Under the pieces are notes generated by a model. That model had not been told where the DNA came from, ran no database searches, and saw only the letters and a program-made list of their open reading frames with translations. A DNA stretch of 64,000 bases from UBA1422 sp041752735 (GTDB taxonomy: Bacteria; Bacillota; Clostridia; Peptostreptococcales; Anaerovoracaceae): positions 7,602 through 71,601 of the forward strand of contig JBGSVW010000024.1 of the NCBI GenBank assembly GCA_041752735.1, written 5' to 3'. Below, piece by piece: positions 45,299 to 53,550 of this stretch (position 1 is the first letter of the stretch; each line of letters begins with the position of its first letter). The position numbers were made by a program, and so were the translations under genes.

Positions 45299-46665
45299 AA
45301 AAATTAGATAAAAGAGCATATATGTGCCTGGCCTTGGCGGCATTCCTTTTCCTTGGTGTATGCTTCTATATCGGCAAAGTATTGGTTTACGGTAGCACCT
45401 GGGTCAGTTATCCGGCCAACCAACACATTTACACCGATGGCAAAATCAGTACAGGCAGCGTTTACGATGTCAACGGTCTGCTTATCATGAAAAATACCGA
45501 AAGCGGCACACCTGAATATAATGATGACGTTACAATCCGAAAAGCTCTGCTCCACGCCACCGGCGATGAAGCAGGAAATATTATCACCGGTGCCAACAAA
45601 GCATTTGCCGGTCGGCTTGTGGGTTACAATATTCTGACGGGAACTTACTCCGCCAAAAAAGCGGGACGTCAGCTTTACCTTACTTTAGATGCCAAAGTTT
45701 GCGCAGCCGCATACAAAGCACTAAACGGTCGGAGTGGCACCGTTGGAGTATATAACTATGAAACCGGTGAGATCATTTGTATGGTAAGTTCACCTACCTA
45801 TGATCCGGCCAATCCGCCATCTTTAGCCTCTGATGATACCTCCGGGGTGTACTTAAATCGATTCACTTCCGTGTCTGTTGTACCCGGTTCAATTTTTAAA
45901 TTGGTGACTGCTGCGGCAGCCATTGAGGAAATTCCCGGTTTGGATTCCTGGTCCTATAACTGCACCGGAGAATTACCTTTAGGCACTGCCGAAACCGATC
46001 GAGTGACTTGCCCCAGTGCTCATGGTGAAGTCAACTTTGATGAAGCGCTGGCCGTTTCATGCAATTGTGGGTTTGCAAATTTATCACTCATTCTTGGCAG
46101 CGAATCCATTGAAAAATACACAGAAAAGGCCGGTTTGACCGATTCTTATTCCATCAATGGAATCCAAACCGCAAAAGGATCTTTTGAATATCCGGATAAT
46201 CAGGTTGGCCTTGCTTGGACAGGCATAGGCCAAAATAAGGATTTGGTAAATCCCTGCTCTATGATGGTTTATATGGGTGCCATTGCGAATGGCGGAAAAG
46301 CAGCTGTACCCCGACTCATCGATACGGTGAAATTCAGCAATGGCATCCCAGCCGGTTGGTTTTTCTCCCGAAAAACAGACGTACTCATTGAAACGGAAAC
46401 CGCCACCAAACTGGAGTACATGATGCACAACAACGTGGTGGAAACCTACGGCGAAAATAATTTCCCGGGGCTGGATCTATGCGCCAAATCCGGAACAGCT
46501 GAAGTCGGTGGCAATAAAGCGCCAAATGCTTGGTTCACCGGATTTATCCGAAATGAAGGTTATCCATATGCATTCATCATCTTGGTGGAAAACGGTGGTT
46601 CCGGCAGCGGTGTCGCAGGTAAAGTGGCAAATACGGTTTTACAGGAGATTGTAAATAACCAGTGA
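45295..46665 (+). CDS. Penicillin-binding protein (PbpA-type transpeptidase)
   Basis: A 456-residue class B-like transpeptidase with an N-terminal membrane anchor (residues ~8-30). The catalytic motifs are SxxK in VPGSIFKLV, SxN in VSCNCGF, and KSG in CAKSGTAEV. The short dimerisation region before the transpeptidase domain and its length match PbpA partners of RodA. Its start overlaps the stop of the FHA-RodA gene (ATGA), so the two are made together and likely form one peptidoglycan synthase. Confidence 0.95.
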   Translation: MKKLDKRAYMCLALAAFLFLGVCFYIGKVLVYGSTWVSYPANQHIYTDGKISTGSVYDVNGLLIMKNTESGTPEYNDDVTIRKALLHATGDEAGNIITGANKAFAGRLVGYNILTGTYSAKKAGRQLYLTLDAKVCAAAYKALNGRSGTVGVYNYETGEIICMVSSPTYDPANPPSLASDDTSGVYLNRFTSVSVVPGSIFKLVTAAAAIEEIPGLDSWSYNCTGELPLGTAETDRVTCPSAHGEVNFDEALAVSCNCGFANLSLILGSESIEKYTEKAGLTDSYSINGIQTAKGSFEYPDNQVGLAWTGIGQNKDLVNPCSMMVYMGAIANGGKAAVPRLIDTVKFSNGIPAGWFFSRKTDVLIETETATKLEYMMHNNVVETYGENNFPGLDLCAKSGTAEVGGNKAPNAWFTGFIRNEGYPYAFIILVENGGSGSGVAGKVANTVLQEIVNNQ

Positions 46666-46690
46666 TATCCCTGATCACAAAAATTCAAAG

Positions 46691-46724
46691 AACCCGACAA
46701 TGTTTAACACTGCCGGGTTTTTTT
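46691..46724 (+). terminator. Terminator of the rodA-pbp operon
   Basis: AACCCG and CGGGTT arms, extended by a partly paired inner region, followed by a seven-T run on the plus strand. Confidence 0.75.
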
Positions 46725-46737
46725 GTTGTTGGTATTC

Positions 46738-47520
46738 CTATTTTGACTCCAGACTCTTCAGCACGGCGTCTATCAGTTGATTGGCTGGGCCGGCTTTCAA
46801 TCCGCCGTCAATATATACGTCTTCCCCTGTGATATACCGGCAATCGTCTGCAGCCAGAAAATGAAATAGGGCTGCCGCTTCTTCCGGCTGGCACATTCTG
46901 GCTAAGGGTGTCTGGATTTTTATGACCAAAAGTTCGGTCTCACAACCATCCGCATAGGCCATTGGTGTATCAATGGTGTTGGGACAGATGCAGTTGACCC
47001 GGATTCCTCTTGGCGCCAGTTCAATGGCTGCCGCTTTGGTCACACCCACCACTGCTGCTTTGCTGGCAATGTACGCGCCGTATCCGGCGTAATCTCCGTT
47101 TGCAGAATTGGATGCGGTGTTGAGAATGGCACCGCCATCTCTCATATATCTCTGCGCATACTTGATGCCGTACACCACGCCCATCAAGTTAACATCCATA
47201 AGCTTTTGGAACGTGTCGGGTTTGGTGTCTACAAGCAGTTCTTCCGGGCTGATAATACCGGCGTTATTCACCACGATGTCTAAAGGCCCCAGGGCATCGT
47301 TAGCGCCTTTCATGAGGGCTTCCACCTGCTCTTCTTTGCTGACATCGGTCCGGATAAACAGTGCTCCCAATTCAGCCGCCAGCTCCCTTGTTTTTTCATT
47401 GATGTCCGCCATGACCACCTTGGCACCTGCCTGGGAAAACCTTTTGGCGGTGGCATATCCAAGGCCGGATCCGGCACCAGTGACCACTGCGACTTTGTCT
47501 TTCAGCGAAAAAAACTCCAT
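46738..47520 (-). CDS. Short-chain dehydrogenase/reductase
   Basis: A 260-residue classical SDR: cofactor motif TGAGSGLGYA, NNAG, catalytic Ser in NTASNSANG, YxxxK in YIASKAAVV and the CPNTIDTPMA loop. An Asp-bearing segment after the second strand (VMADINE) points to NAD(H). The substrate is unknown. It is monocistronic and ends in TAG. Confidence 0.92.
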   Translation of the reverse strand: MEFFSLKDKVAVVTGAGSGLGYATAKRFSQAGAKVVMADINEKTRELAAELGALFIRTDVSKEEQVEALMKGANDALGPLDIVVNNAGIISPEELLVDTKPDTFQKLMDVNLMGVVYGIKYAQRYMRDGGAILNTASNSANGDYAGYGAYIASKAAVVGVTKAAAIELAPRGIRVNCICPNTIDTPMAYADGCETELLVIKIQTPLARMCQPEEAAALFHFLAADDCRYITGEDVYIDGGLKAGPANQLIDAVLKSLESK

Positions 47521-47560
47521 TATTTGTCCCTCACTTCAGCATTCTTCTCTAACTCAATAT

Positions 47561-47614
47561 AAACTATCAGCAGGCTCCCGGGACAACTGTCCCGGGAATC
47601 TATGCTGATAGTTT
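47561..47614. repeat. Nested inverted repeat at the rsgA 3' end
   Basis: Outer arms AAACTATCAGCA and TGCTGATAGTTT pair over 12 bp and enclose a second hairpin, TCCCGGGACA/TGTCCCGGGA. The outer arm overlaps the rsgA stop codon by 2 nt. No T-run follows, so it may be a transcript-end or processing structure rather than a simple terminator. Confidence 0.6.
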
Positions 47615-48608
47615 ACCACTTATTATAGACCAGCGGTACAAATTTCTTGGTGGTTTTCCTTAGAATTCTGGCTTCTTCTTCCGCCTTTAGCTTCATGTAA
47701 CTGTTGAACCGTTTGGGATCCAACCGCCCGTCTCGGATGGCCTGTTTCAGCGCACATCCCGGCTCGTTTCCATGGGTGCAGTCGTTGAACCGGCATTCTA
47801 GTTCCAAATCGGTGATGTCCTCAAATACTTCATTCACATCGCTATCGTCCAGTGCCAGTTCCCGAATACCAGGAGAGTCAATCACGGCTCCCCCGCCTTC
47901 CAGCGGAAACAATTGGCGATGTGTTGTGGTATGCCTTCCTCTGCCATCACTCTCACGAATTCCAGCGGTTTTTAAGAGTTCCTTGCCCAATAGTCCATTG
48001 ATGATGGTGGATTTACCAACACCGGACGAACCAACGAAGGCAACCGTCCTGGTTCCTCCTATCAGCTCACGGATTTGATCAAGGCCTTCGCCTGTAAGGT
48101 TGGAGCATAATAGGATTTCAAGGCCAGGTTGGGCACTCATAATCCCCAGCACAGCAGCATCTTTTTCCGTAGCCAAATCTGACTTGGTCAAGATGACCAC
48201 TGGTCTGATTCCACAGCCATATGCCACAGCCAGATATCTCTCTAATCTTCTTCGGTTATAATCCCGGTTCAACGACATGCAAATAAAGAGAATATCAACA
48301 TTTGCTGCGATGGATTGGCTATTCCCCCCAGTGCCTGCTTCAGTCCGCCTAAGCAGACTGGTACGAGATTCCAGTTCAATGATGACAGCATCTCCGGCCT
48401 CATCGGTGTCCCTGTCAATGCGGACCCAGTCGCCCACGGCAGGATAGTCCAACGTTTTTTTAGCTGCAAATGCCAATTTCCCTGACAGCATGGCCAGCAC
48501 TGGTTCCTCCCTCTTATCGGGAAGAACCAGGTAGTGCTGGTGATGTTGGGATATGATTCTACCTAGAAACATTTTTTCCTCCGGAGAATTCATTTTAATT
48601 GTGTTCAT
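47613..48608 (-). CDS. rsgA: Ribosome small-subunit GTPase RsgA
   Basis: A 331-residue, circularly permuted GTPase that helps mature the 30S subunit. It has an N-terminal OB fold, then the G4 motif LTKSDL before G1 GSSGVGKSTI, G2 GRGRHTTTHR and G3 DSPGIRE, and a C-terminal zinc knuckle (CRFNDCTHGNEPGC). The ATG at 48608 has GGGAGG 6 nt upstream and overlaps the stop of a small upstream ORF. Confidence 0.95.
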   Translation of the reverse strand: MNTIKMNSPEEKMFLGRIISQHHQHYLVLPDKREEPVLAMLSGKLAFAAKKTLDYPAVGDWVRIDRDTDEAGDAVIIELESRTSLLRRTEAGTGGNSQSIAANVDILFICMSLNRDYNRRRLERYLAVAYGCGIRPVVILTKSDLATEKDAAVLGIMSAQPGLEILLCSNLTGEGLDQIRELIGGTRTVAFVGSSGVGKSTIINGLLGKELLKTAGIRESDGRGRHTTTHRQLFPLEGGGAVIDSPGIRELALDDSDVNEVFEDITDLELECRFNDCTHGNEPGCALKQAIRDGRLDPKRFNSYMKLKAEEEARILRKTTKKFVPLVYNKW

Positions 48609-48859
48609 TATAACCTCCCTCGTTGATTCTGACCATCGAAACAAGCTTGCCGCAATTCGGGGCTCATTTCCAGGGTCCTGATACTTGTGATAGGTTTTTG
48701 GTTTTTGGTTTTTGTGTATCCCCAGATCCACTCTACGCAGTCGATACAAAGTCTTACTGTTTTTGATGGCAGCTTGATTACTGTCTCGGTAAGTTTCATA
48801 AGCCGGTTCGAATGCATGGGGATGCTGGTTGCAATGTGTTGCGTTCTTTCAGTATGCAT
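48608..48859 (-). CDS. Possible 83-residue protein coupled to rsgA
   Basis: An ORF from ATG 48859 (GAGGAG about 10 nt upstream) whose TAA overlaps the rsgA ATG. It contains KLTETVIKLPSKTVRLCIDCVEWIWGYTK. No family is recognised. Overlap with rsgA suggests translational coupling, but the composition is unremarkable and it may be untranslated leader. The longer frame upstream runs through the hairpin array and is unlikely to be coding. Confidence 0.35.
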   Translation of the reverse strand: MHTERTQHIATSIPMHSNRLMKLTETVIKLPSKTVRLCIDCVEWIWGYTKTKNQKPITSIRTLEMSPELRQACFDGQNQRGRL

Positions 48860-48878
48860 TCTTTTTTCTCTCCTCTTT

Positions 48879-49012
48879 CCGGGCGTAAAAATGCCCGGCA
48901 TAATACAGATTCTCCGGGCATAAAAAAGCCCGACATTACTCATCCGGGCATAAAAATACCCGGGTTGCTGTCTTCCGGGCATAAAAATACCCGGGAGAAA
49001 TCTCTCCCGGGT
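48879..49012. repeat. Tandem array of five CCGGGC hairpins
   Basis: Four near-identical hairpins of the form CCGGGCATAAAAATACCCGG start at 48879, 48914, 48943 and 48974 (spacing 29-35 bp). A fifth, CCCGGGAGA/TCTCCCGGG, overlaps the last. Each has an A/T-rich loop giving T-runs on the minus strand, so together they act as serial terminators or transcription pause sites just after the 19-codon ORF and before rsgA. Confidence 0.8.
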
Positions 49013-49045
49013 CCGATTCAATTTAATAAGGAATCATCACAAAAG

Positions 49046-49105
49046 TTATCTTTTGCACCCGGGAGGTAAGCTGTTCAATTGTTGTGCGTTTCTGCTACGA
49101 ACCAT
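49046..49105 (-). CDS. 19-residue ORF with strong ribosome binding site
   Basis: AAAGGAGG lies 8 nt before the ATG. The product is MVRSRNAQQLNSLPPGCKR. The stop is followed within 35 nt by the strong hairpin at 48990-49012, so a short transcript encoding only this peptide is likely. It may be a leader peptide, a small secreted signal or simply a translated leader of the rsgA transcript. No family is recognised. Confidence 0.45.
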   Translation of the reverse strand: MVRSRNAQQLNSLPPGCKR

Positions 49106-49138
49106 GTTCGTACCTCCTTTCGTTTTTTTAACAATATT

Positions 49139-49168
49139 AGTTTATCACACAAAACCTTAATCTGTAAA
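49139..49168 (-). promoter_or_regulatory. Possible promoter of the 19-codon ORF
   Basis: On the minus strand TTTACA, an 18-nt spacer and TAAACT, 34 nt before the ATG at 49105, in AT-rich DNA. Confidence 0.4.
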
Positions 49169-49206
49169 GTCTTTTTGCTTGTCATATGAAAAAAAATATT
49201 TAGTCC

Positions 49207-49246
49207 AAAAAAGCCAACCGCCGGTCAGGAGATTCCTGACCGGCGG
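49207..49246 (-). terminator. Terminator of the aminotransferase-SDR operon
   Basis: CCGCCGGTCAGGA and TCCTGACCGGCGG form a 13-bp stem with a 3-nt loop, followed on the minus strand by TTGGCTTTTTTGG. It lies 56 nt after the SDR stop. Confidence 0.9.
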
Positions 49247-49301
49247 AATGTAATCTGTTTGCACAAGATTAAGGCCGTCTTCCCTTTATTTTATTAAATT
49301 G

Positions 49302-50099
49302 TTAGTAATATAAGTCTGAAGGGCCTTTGTATTCCTGAATGGTATTACCTCCATCCACCACAAAATTTTGTCCTGTGATGTAAGATGCTTTTTCCGATGC
49401 TAGGAACACATTCATGTTGGCCACTTCTTCCGCTGATCCCCCACGACCAGCTGGGGTGTTGAGTCCACCAACTGCTTCTTCCGCCGTCTGGGATGCAGTG
49501 GCAATCCAACCAGGCAGCACATTGTTTATTGTAATATTATGCTTGGCGGTTTCGATGGCGATGGACATGCTCATACCGATAATTGCTGCCTTGGCAGCAC
49601 CATATCCGGCAGATCCGGGATTGCTGGCGATGGGTCCGGTAACTGATGAAGTGTTGACGATGCGTCCGTACTGATTTTTAATCATATGGGGGAGCACCGA
49701 CCGGGTCACATTGAAGCAGGTGTTCAGGTTACGATCAATGGCATCGTCCCAACTTCCATAACTGACCTTATCAAAGGTTGCGAAGTCTTCTTCCATCCCT
49801 ACCTGCACCATGCCGGCGTTATTTACTAAAACATGAATCGTACCATACTTTTGTATGATATCAGACACCAGCTTTTCAACCTTCGCCCGATCCATCAAAT
49901 CCGCAATGAACCCTTCCGCTTCAACCCCTACGCCACGTAGCTCTTCAGCCCGCTGAAATACCCGTTCCGTGGTGGCGACCAGGAGGATTTTTCCTCCCAA
50001 ATTGCCGAGAATCTTGGCGGTTTCAAAGCCGATTCCATTGGGGCTGCCCGATCCGGTAATTAAACAGACCTGATCTGTGAAATCAATAAATTTATTCAT
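49302..50099 (-). CDS. Short-chain dehydrogenase/reductase (aminotransferase operon)
   Basis: A 265-residue SDR: cofactor loop TGSGSPNGIGFETA (two residues longer than usual), NNAG, NTSSVTG with the catalytic Ser, and YGAAKAAIIG with YxxxK. The C-terminal YITGQNFVVDGGNTIQ is typical of 3-oxoacyl/hydroxyacid-type members. It starts 2 nt after the aminotransferase stop and is probably a second step on the same substrate, reducing or oxidising the carbonyl product. Confidence 0.92.
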   Translation of the reverse strand: MNKFIDFTDQVCLITGSGSPNGIGFETAKILGNLGGKILLVATTERVFQRAEELRGVGVEAEGFIADLMDRAKVEKLVSDIIQKYGTIHVLVNNAGMVQVGMEEDFATFDKVSYGSWDDAIDRNLNTCFNVTRSVLPHMIKNQYGRIVNTSSVTGPIASNPGSAGYGAAKAAIIGMSMSIAIETAKHNITINNVLPGWIATASQTAEEAVGGLNTPAGRGGSAEEVANMNVFLASEKASYITGQNFVVDGGNTIQEYKGPSDLYY

Positions 50100-50101
50100 G
50101 G

Positions 50102-51451
50102 CTATATGATGTTGCTGACGATTTCGTCAAACACTCTGGTGTGATGGTCAATATCTTTTTCTGACGTCTCTGCAGAAATCAGCGCCATGTTGTGGAACGG
50201 CGTCATGAGAATTCCTCTGTTCAAAGTTGCAAGATGCATGTATTGATCCAGCTCAAAGTCCACAGCGGCCTCTGCTTCTCCGCCATTCATGGCAGGCGCT
50301 TTTCTAAACCAGTATTCTGTTCTGCAACCCAGCTGAGTGGTGTTCCATGGCAGGTCATGCTTGTCGATGACGGATTGAATGCCCTCGTTGAACTTGACAG
50401 CCAAAGGGATGTTCTTGTTGTAATAATCCTGGGTCAGGACTTCGCCAAGAACCGCCTTCATGGCATGCATGCTTAACGCATTGGCTGCAAGGGTTCCGCC
50501 GATGCCACCGATGTCGCAAAGTTCGGGAGGAATAGCTGCAGCTACTTTTTTGCCCAACTCTTCAGTGAAACCGTAGGCTCCTGCAGGGATTCCGGCAGCG
50601 ATGGTTTTACCCACAACGACCATATCCGGTTTTAAATTATACTCTTTCGTATAGCCACCAACACCGGTACAAATGGTATGGGTTTCGTCAATGATCAACA
50701 GGGTGCCGTACTTGGTGCACAGTTCCCGAAGTTTGTCATGGTAGCCGGGAATCGGATGAACGATTCCGCAGTTGGTCATAACAGGTTCAGCCAGAACCGC
50801 TGCAACGTCCCGATCTTTCAGTGCGTTTTCCAGGGCTTCCACATCGTTCCACTCAATTACTTTTGTGGTGATGGCGGGATCACACTGAGGTCCTAAACTG
50901 CCGGACTTAGCAACTGTCTTGCCTGTTTTTTCGTCAATGATGGCAACGGTTTCGTCAACGGAACCGTGGTAGCACCAGTTATATACCAAAACTTTAGGAC
51001 GCTGAGTAACTTCTCTGCAAAGTCTCAGGGCAAAGCGGTTGGCATCGGTTGCGCTTGTTGAAAACTGCCAGTATTTCATGCCAAATCTTCTGTTTAACTC
51101 TTCTCCAACCCAAACAGCATCCTCTGTGGGAAGCATGAGGGTGGTTCCTTTTTGAACATATTCTGTGATGGCGCGCACTGCCGGTTCAACGGCATGTCCT
51201 ATCATAGAGCCGGTGTCGCCCAGACAAAGGTCTAGGTATTCATTTCCATCAATATCCCAGAAATGTGCGCCTTTGGCGGTTTCTACAAATACAGGATAGC
51301 TTCCTGCCCACTTTGTCATCCAGTTCATGGGTACGCCCTGAAGCAAGCTTCCCTGTGCTCTTTTATAGAGCTCTCCGGATTTGGGATGGTTCTTTTCGAA
51401 CATCTCAATTTCTTTGGCCATCTGAGCCTTTAATTTGTCTCTGTTAATCAT
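50102..51451 (-). CDS. Class III PLP aminotransferase, glutamate-1-semialdehyde mutase-like
   Basis: A 449-residue PLP enzyme. The PLP lysine is in VVVGKTIAAGIPAGAYG and the cofactor Asp in LLIIDETHT, with YNWCYHGSVDE and SATDANRFALRLCRE for phosphate and ring contacts. It groups with the GSA-aminomutase-like branch of class III enzymes that act on omega- or beta-amino compounds. The heme gene role is unlikely because the neighbours are an SDR and a sigma-54 promoter, which suggests inducible amine or amino acid catabolism. It ends in TAG. Confidence 0.9.
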   Translation of the reverse strand: MINRDKLKAQMAKEIEMFEKNHPKSGELYKRAQGSLLQGVPMNWMTKWAGSYPVFVETAKGAHFWDIDGNEYLDLCLGDTGSMIGHAVEPAVRAITEYVQKGTTLMLPTEDAVWVGEELNRRFGMKYWQFSTSATDANRFALRLCREVTQRPKVLVYNWCYHGSVDETVAIIDEKTGKTVAKSGSLGPQCDPAITTKVIEWNDVEALENALKDRDVAAVLAEPVMTNCGIVHPIPGYHDKLRELCTKYGTLLIIDETHTICTGVGGYTKEYNLKPDMVVVGKTIAAGIPAGAYGFTEELGKKVAAAIPPELCDIGGIGGTLAANALSMHAMKAVLGEVLTQDYYNKNIPLAVKFNEGIQSVIDKHDLPWNTTQLGCRTEYWFRKAPAMNGGEAEAAVDFELDQYMHLATLNRGILMTPFHNMALISAETSEKDIDHHTRVFDEIVSNII

Positions 51452-51507
51452 TATAAATTTCCTTTCCTTACGGGTTATTCAACATAGTTTATGATGTCTT
51501 ATATAAT

Positions 51508-51524
51508 TGCAAGTCCCGTGCCAA
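51508..51524 (-). promoter_or_regulatory. Sigma-54 promoter of the aminotransferase-SDR operon
   Basis: On the minus strand TTGGCACG, four bases, TTGCA: a perfect -24/-12 match. The -12 lies 58 nt before the aminotransferase ATG. Confidence 0.92.
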
Positions 51525-51641
51525 AGGAATAACCGGTGAGGCGTTCTTTCACTTTTGTCACATATTCTATGGAAAATGAGGGTTTCCGGACCAAGTATAC
51601 CGTCGAGGCGTCATCCACATCATCGTTGAGCGAGACTATAA

Positions 51642-51686
51642 TTGTCATTTTTAACAATTAATATTGTCATATTTGACAAATATGAC
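51642..51686. promoter_or_regulatory. Candidate activator-binding sites between divergent genes
   Basis: GTCATATTT and AAATATGAC with a 3-nt centre form a near-perfect palindrome at 51666-51686; a related TTGTCATTTTTAACAA lies at 51642-51657. They sit 120-180 nt upstream of the sigma-54 promoter, a normal position for enhancer sites, and just upstream of the activator gene. The rest of 51452-51767 holds the promoter above and no gene. Confidence 0.65.
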
Positions 51687-51767
51687 CGGCTGGTGGTAAT
51701 ATGAAGTCAAGAAAAAGCGGCCTTTTTGAACCGTCATCCCCAAGAAAAACCCAACGGAGGAAATCTC

Positions 51768-53528
51768 ATGCTCAGTTTGTCATCCATTCAAAATACGGTT
51801 ATGCAAGTGGCGGAAGCCATCACTGCAGCCTTGGATATCGAAACAGAAATCGTCGATGACCAGCTACGAATCATTGGCGGCACAGGTCGTTATGTCAAAA
51901 AAATTGGGTCCATGGAAGAGGATGGAAATCTGGATTCCGGATTCATCTATGCCACAATTTTAAAGACCGGCAGGGAATATGTTTGCATGGATGTAAGGCA
52001 AGATTCCAATTACAACCAGAAGGAAGGCGAGTTCGCAGAAATCAGCTGCCCCATTCAGGTTGAAAACCAGATCATCGGAATCATCGGCTTGGTTGCCTTC
52101 ACGCCAAAGCAGCAGGAAAAAATGTCTAACAGAAGCGACACCTACTTGAATTTTCTCCGTCGGATGTCGGAGCTGATTGCCAGCAAACTCATTGAATCCC
52201 AAAGCAACTCCAAGTTGGCCTCTATGCTGGAGTCCATGCCAGAAGGACTATTGGCAACGGATGGGGACGGAAAAATATTTTCCTGCAACTTCACCTGCGA
52301 GATGCTCCTAAATCGGAAGCGCGAAGAAATGGTGGGGATGAAAATAGATCGGCTGTTTCCCCAGGAAGATTTTTTTACCCAAGGCGGCGTCGCCAGCGGG
52401 CAGACCAGAACGAAAGAAATCCTTTCCAAAGACGACCGGTACTTCTTTACCGCCGTACCCATTCCGGGCATAGGGATTATGTACCTGTTTCAGGATATGG
52501 AAGAGGTTGCCGCCAAAGCCAGTCAGCTTGCCCACACAGACAGTGGAACCACATTCGAGAATATTTTAGGCCAAAGCCAAGCCATCATTGAAACAAAACG
52601 GAGGGCACTACAGGTTTCCGGTTCTGATTCAACGGTGTTGATTACCGGCGAAAGTGGTACCGGAAAAGAACTTTTTGCCCGTGCCATCCACAGCGCCAGC
52701 CCCCGCTCCACCGGACCCTTTATCTCCATTAACTGCGGTGCCATTCCCGACACCTTGCTGGAAAGCGAACTGTTCGGATATGAAAAAGGCGCCTTCACCG
52801 GTGCGGCAACCATGGGCAAACCCGGGAAATTTGAAATCGCCAACAAGGGTACGATTTTTCTCGACGAAATCGGTGATATGCCTATTCATTTGCAAGTGAA
52901 ACTACTCCATGTTCTCCAGAATAAAACCATTGACCGGGTAGGCGGGGTAGTCCCCATCAAAATTGATGTTCGGATCATTGCCGCAACCAATAAGTATCTG
53001 GAGGAGCAAATCGAGAAAGGAGAATTCCGGGAAGACCTATATTTCCGGCTCAACGTCATTCCCCTTGTGATCCCTCCCCTGCGAGAGAGAGGCGGCGACA
53101 TCGATCTACTGCTGTTGTCTACCCTATCTCGTTTCAACCAGCTCCTCGGCAAACGAGTTGCCGGTTTTGACCCTGTGGCTATGAAGTTGCTTTCTGGCTA
53201 CGACTGGCCCGGTAACGTCCGGGAATTGGAAAACGCCGTGGAGTATGCCGTCAATATGGCCCCCGGCGAACAAATACTGGTAACCAATCTGCCTCCTCGC
53301 ATTCAAAAAGCCCTGGCAACCCAGGGCTTCGATACCGAATTCGACATCACTACCTTTTCGCCGCACGGGAAGACGCTGAAAGCACAGACAGATACTATTC
53401 ACCGAAAAATTATAGCGACTTGTCTGGCAGAAACCGGCGAAACCTTGGAAGGCAAGCGGAAAGCGGCTGACCTTCTAGGTATCAGCGAGTCTACCTTGTA
53501 TCGAAGGTTGCGGGAGTTGGATCTGTAA
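51768..53528 (+). CDS. Sigma-54 enhancer-binding regulator with sensor and PAS domains
   Basis: A 586-residue activator from the ATG at 51768, which has GGAGG 8 nt upstream. The N-terminal ~130 residues form a GAF-like or diacid-sensing domain (ISCPIQVENQIIGIIGLVAF), then a PAS domain (MPEGLLATDGDGKIFSCN). The AAA+ core has GESGTGKE, GAFTGA and GTIFLDEIGDMP, and the C-terminus a Fis-type helix-turn-helix (KRKAADLLGISESTLYRRLREL). It is divergent from the aminotransferase-SDR operon and should drive its sigma-54 promoter. Confidence 0.93.
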   Translation: MLSLSSIQNTVMQVAEAITAALDIETEIVDDQLRIIGGTGRYVKKIGSMEEDGNLDSGFIYATILKTGREYVCMDVRQDSNYNQKEGEFAEISCPIQVENQIIGIIGLVAFTPKQQEKMSNRSDTYLNFLRRMSELIASKLIESQSNSKLASMLESMPEGLLATDGDGKIFSCNFTCEMLLNRKREEMVGMKIDRLFPQEDFFTQGGVASGQTRTKEILSKDDRYFFTAVPIPGIGIMYLFQDMEEVAAKASQLAHTDSGTTFENILGQSQAIIETKRRALQVSGSDSTVLITGESGTGKELFARAIHSASPRSTGPFISINCGAIPDTLLESELFGYEKGAFTGAATMGKPGKFEIANKGTIFLDEIGDMPIHLQVKLLHVLQNKTIDRVGGVVPIKIDVRIIAATNKYLEEQIEKGEFREDLYFRLNVIPLVIPPLRERGGDIDLLLLSTLSRFNQLLGKRVAGFDPVAMKLLSGYDWPGNVRELENAVEYAVNMAPGEQILVTNLPPRIQKALATQGFDTEFDITTFSPHGKTLKAQTDTIHRKIIATCLAETGETLEGKRKAADLLGISESTLYRRLRELDL

Positions 53529-53550
53529 ATACAATTATGTTGTTCCCATA

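Noticed and set aside
48879..49012. CRISPR-like repeat array
   Set aside because: Units are only about 20 bp hairpins at 29-35 bp spacing, spacers are 9-15 bp, the repeats vary, and no cas gene is nearby.
48860..49021. N-terminal extension of the small ORF upstream of rsgA
   Set aside because: This part of the frame only translates the hairpin array (repeated PGIF/FYAR words) and lacks a ribosome site.
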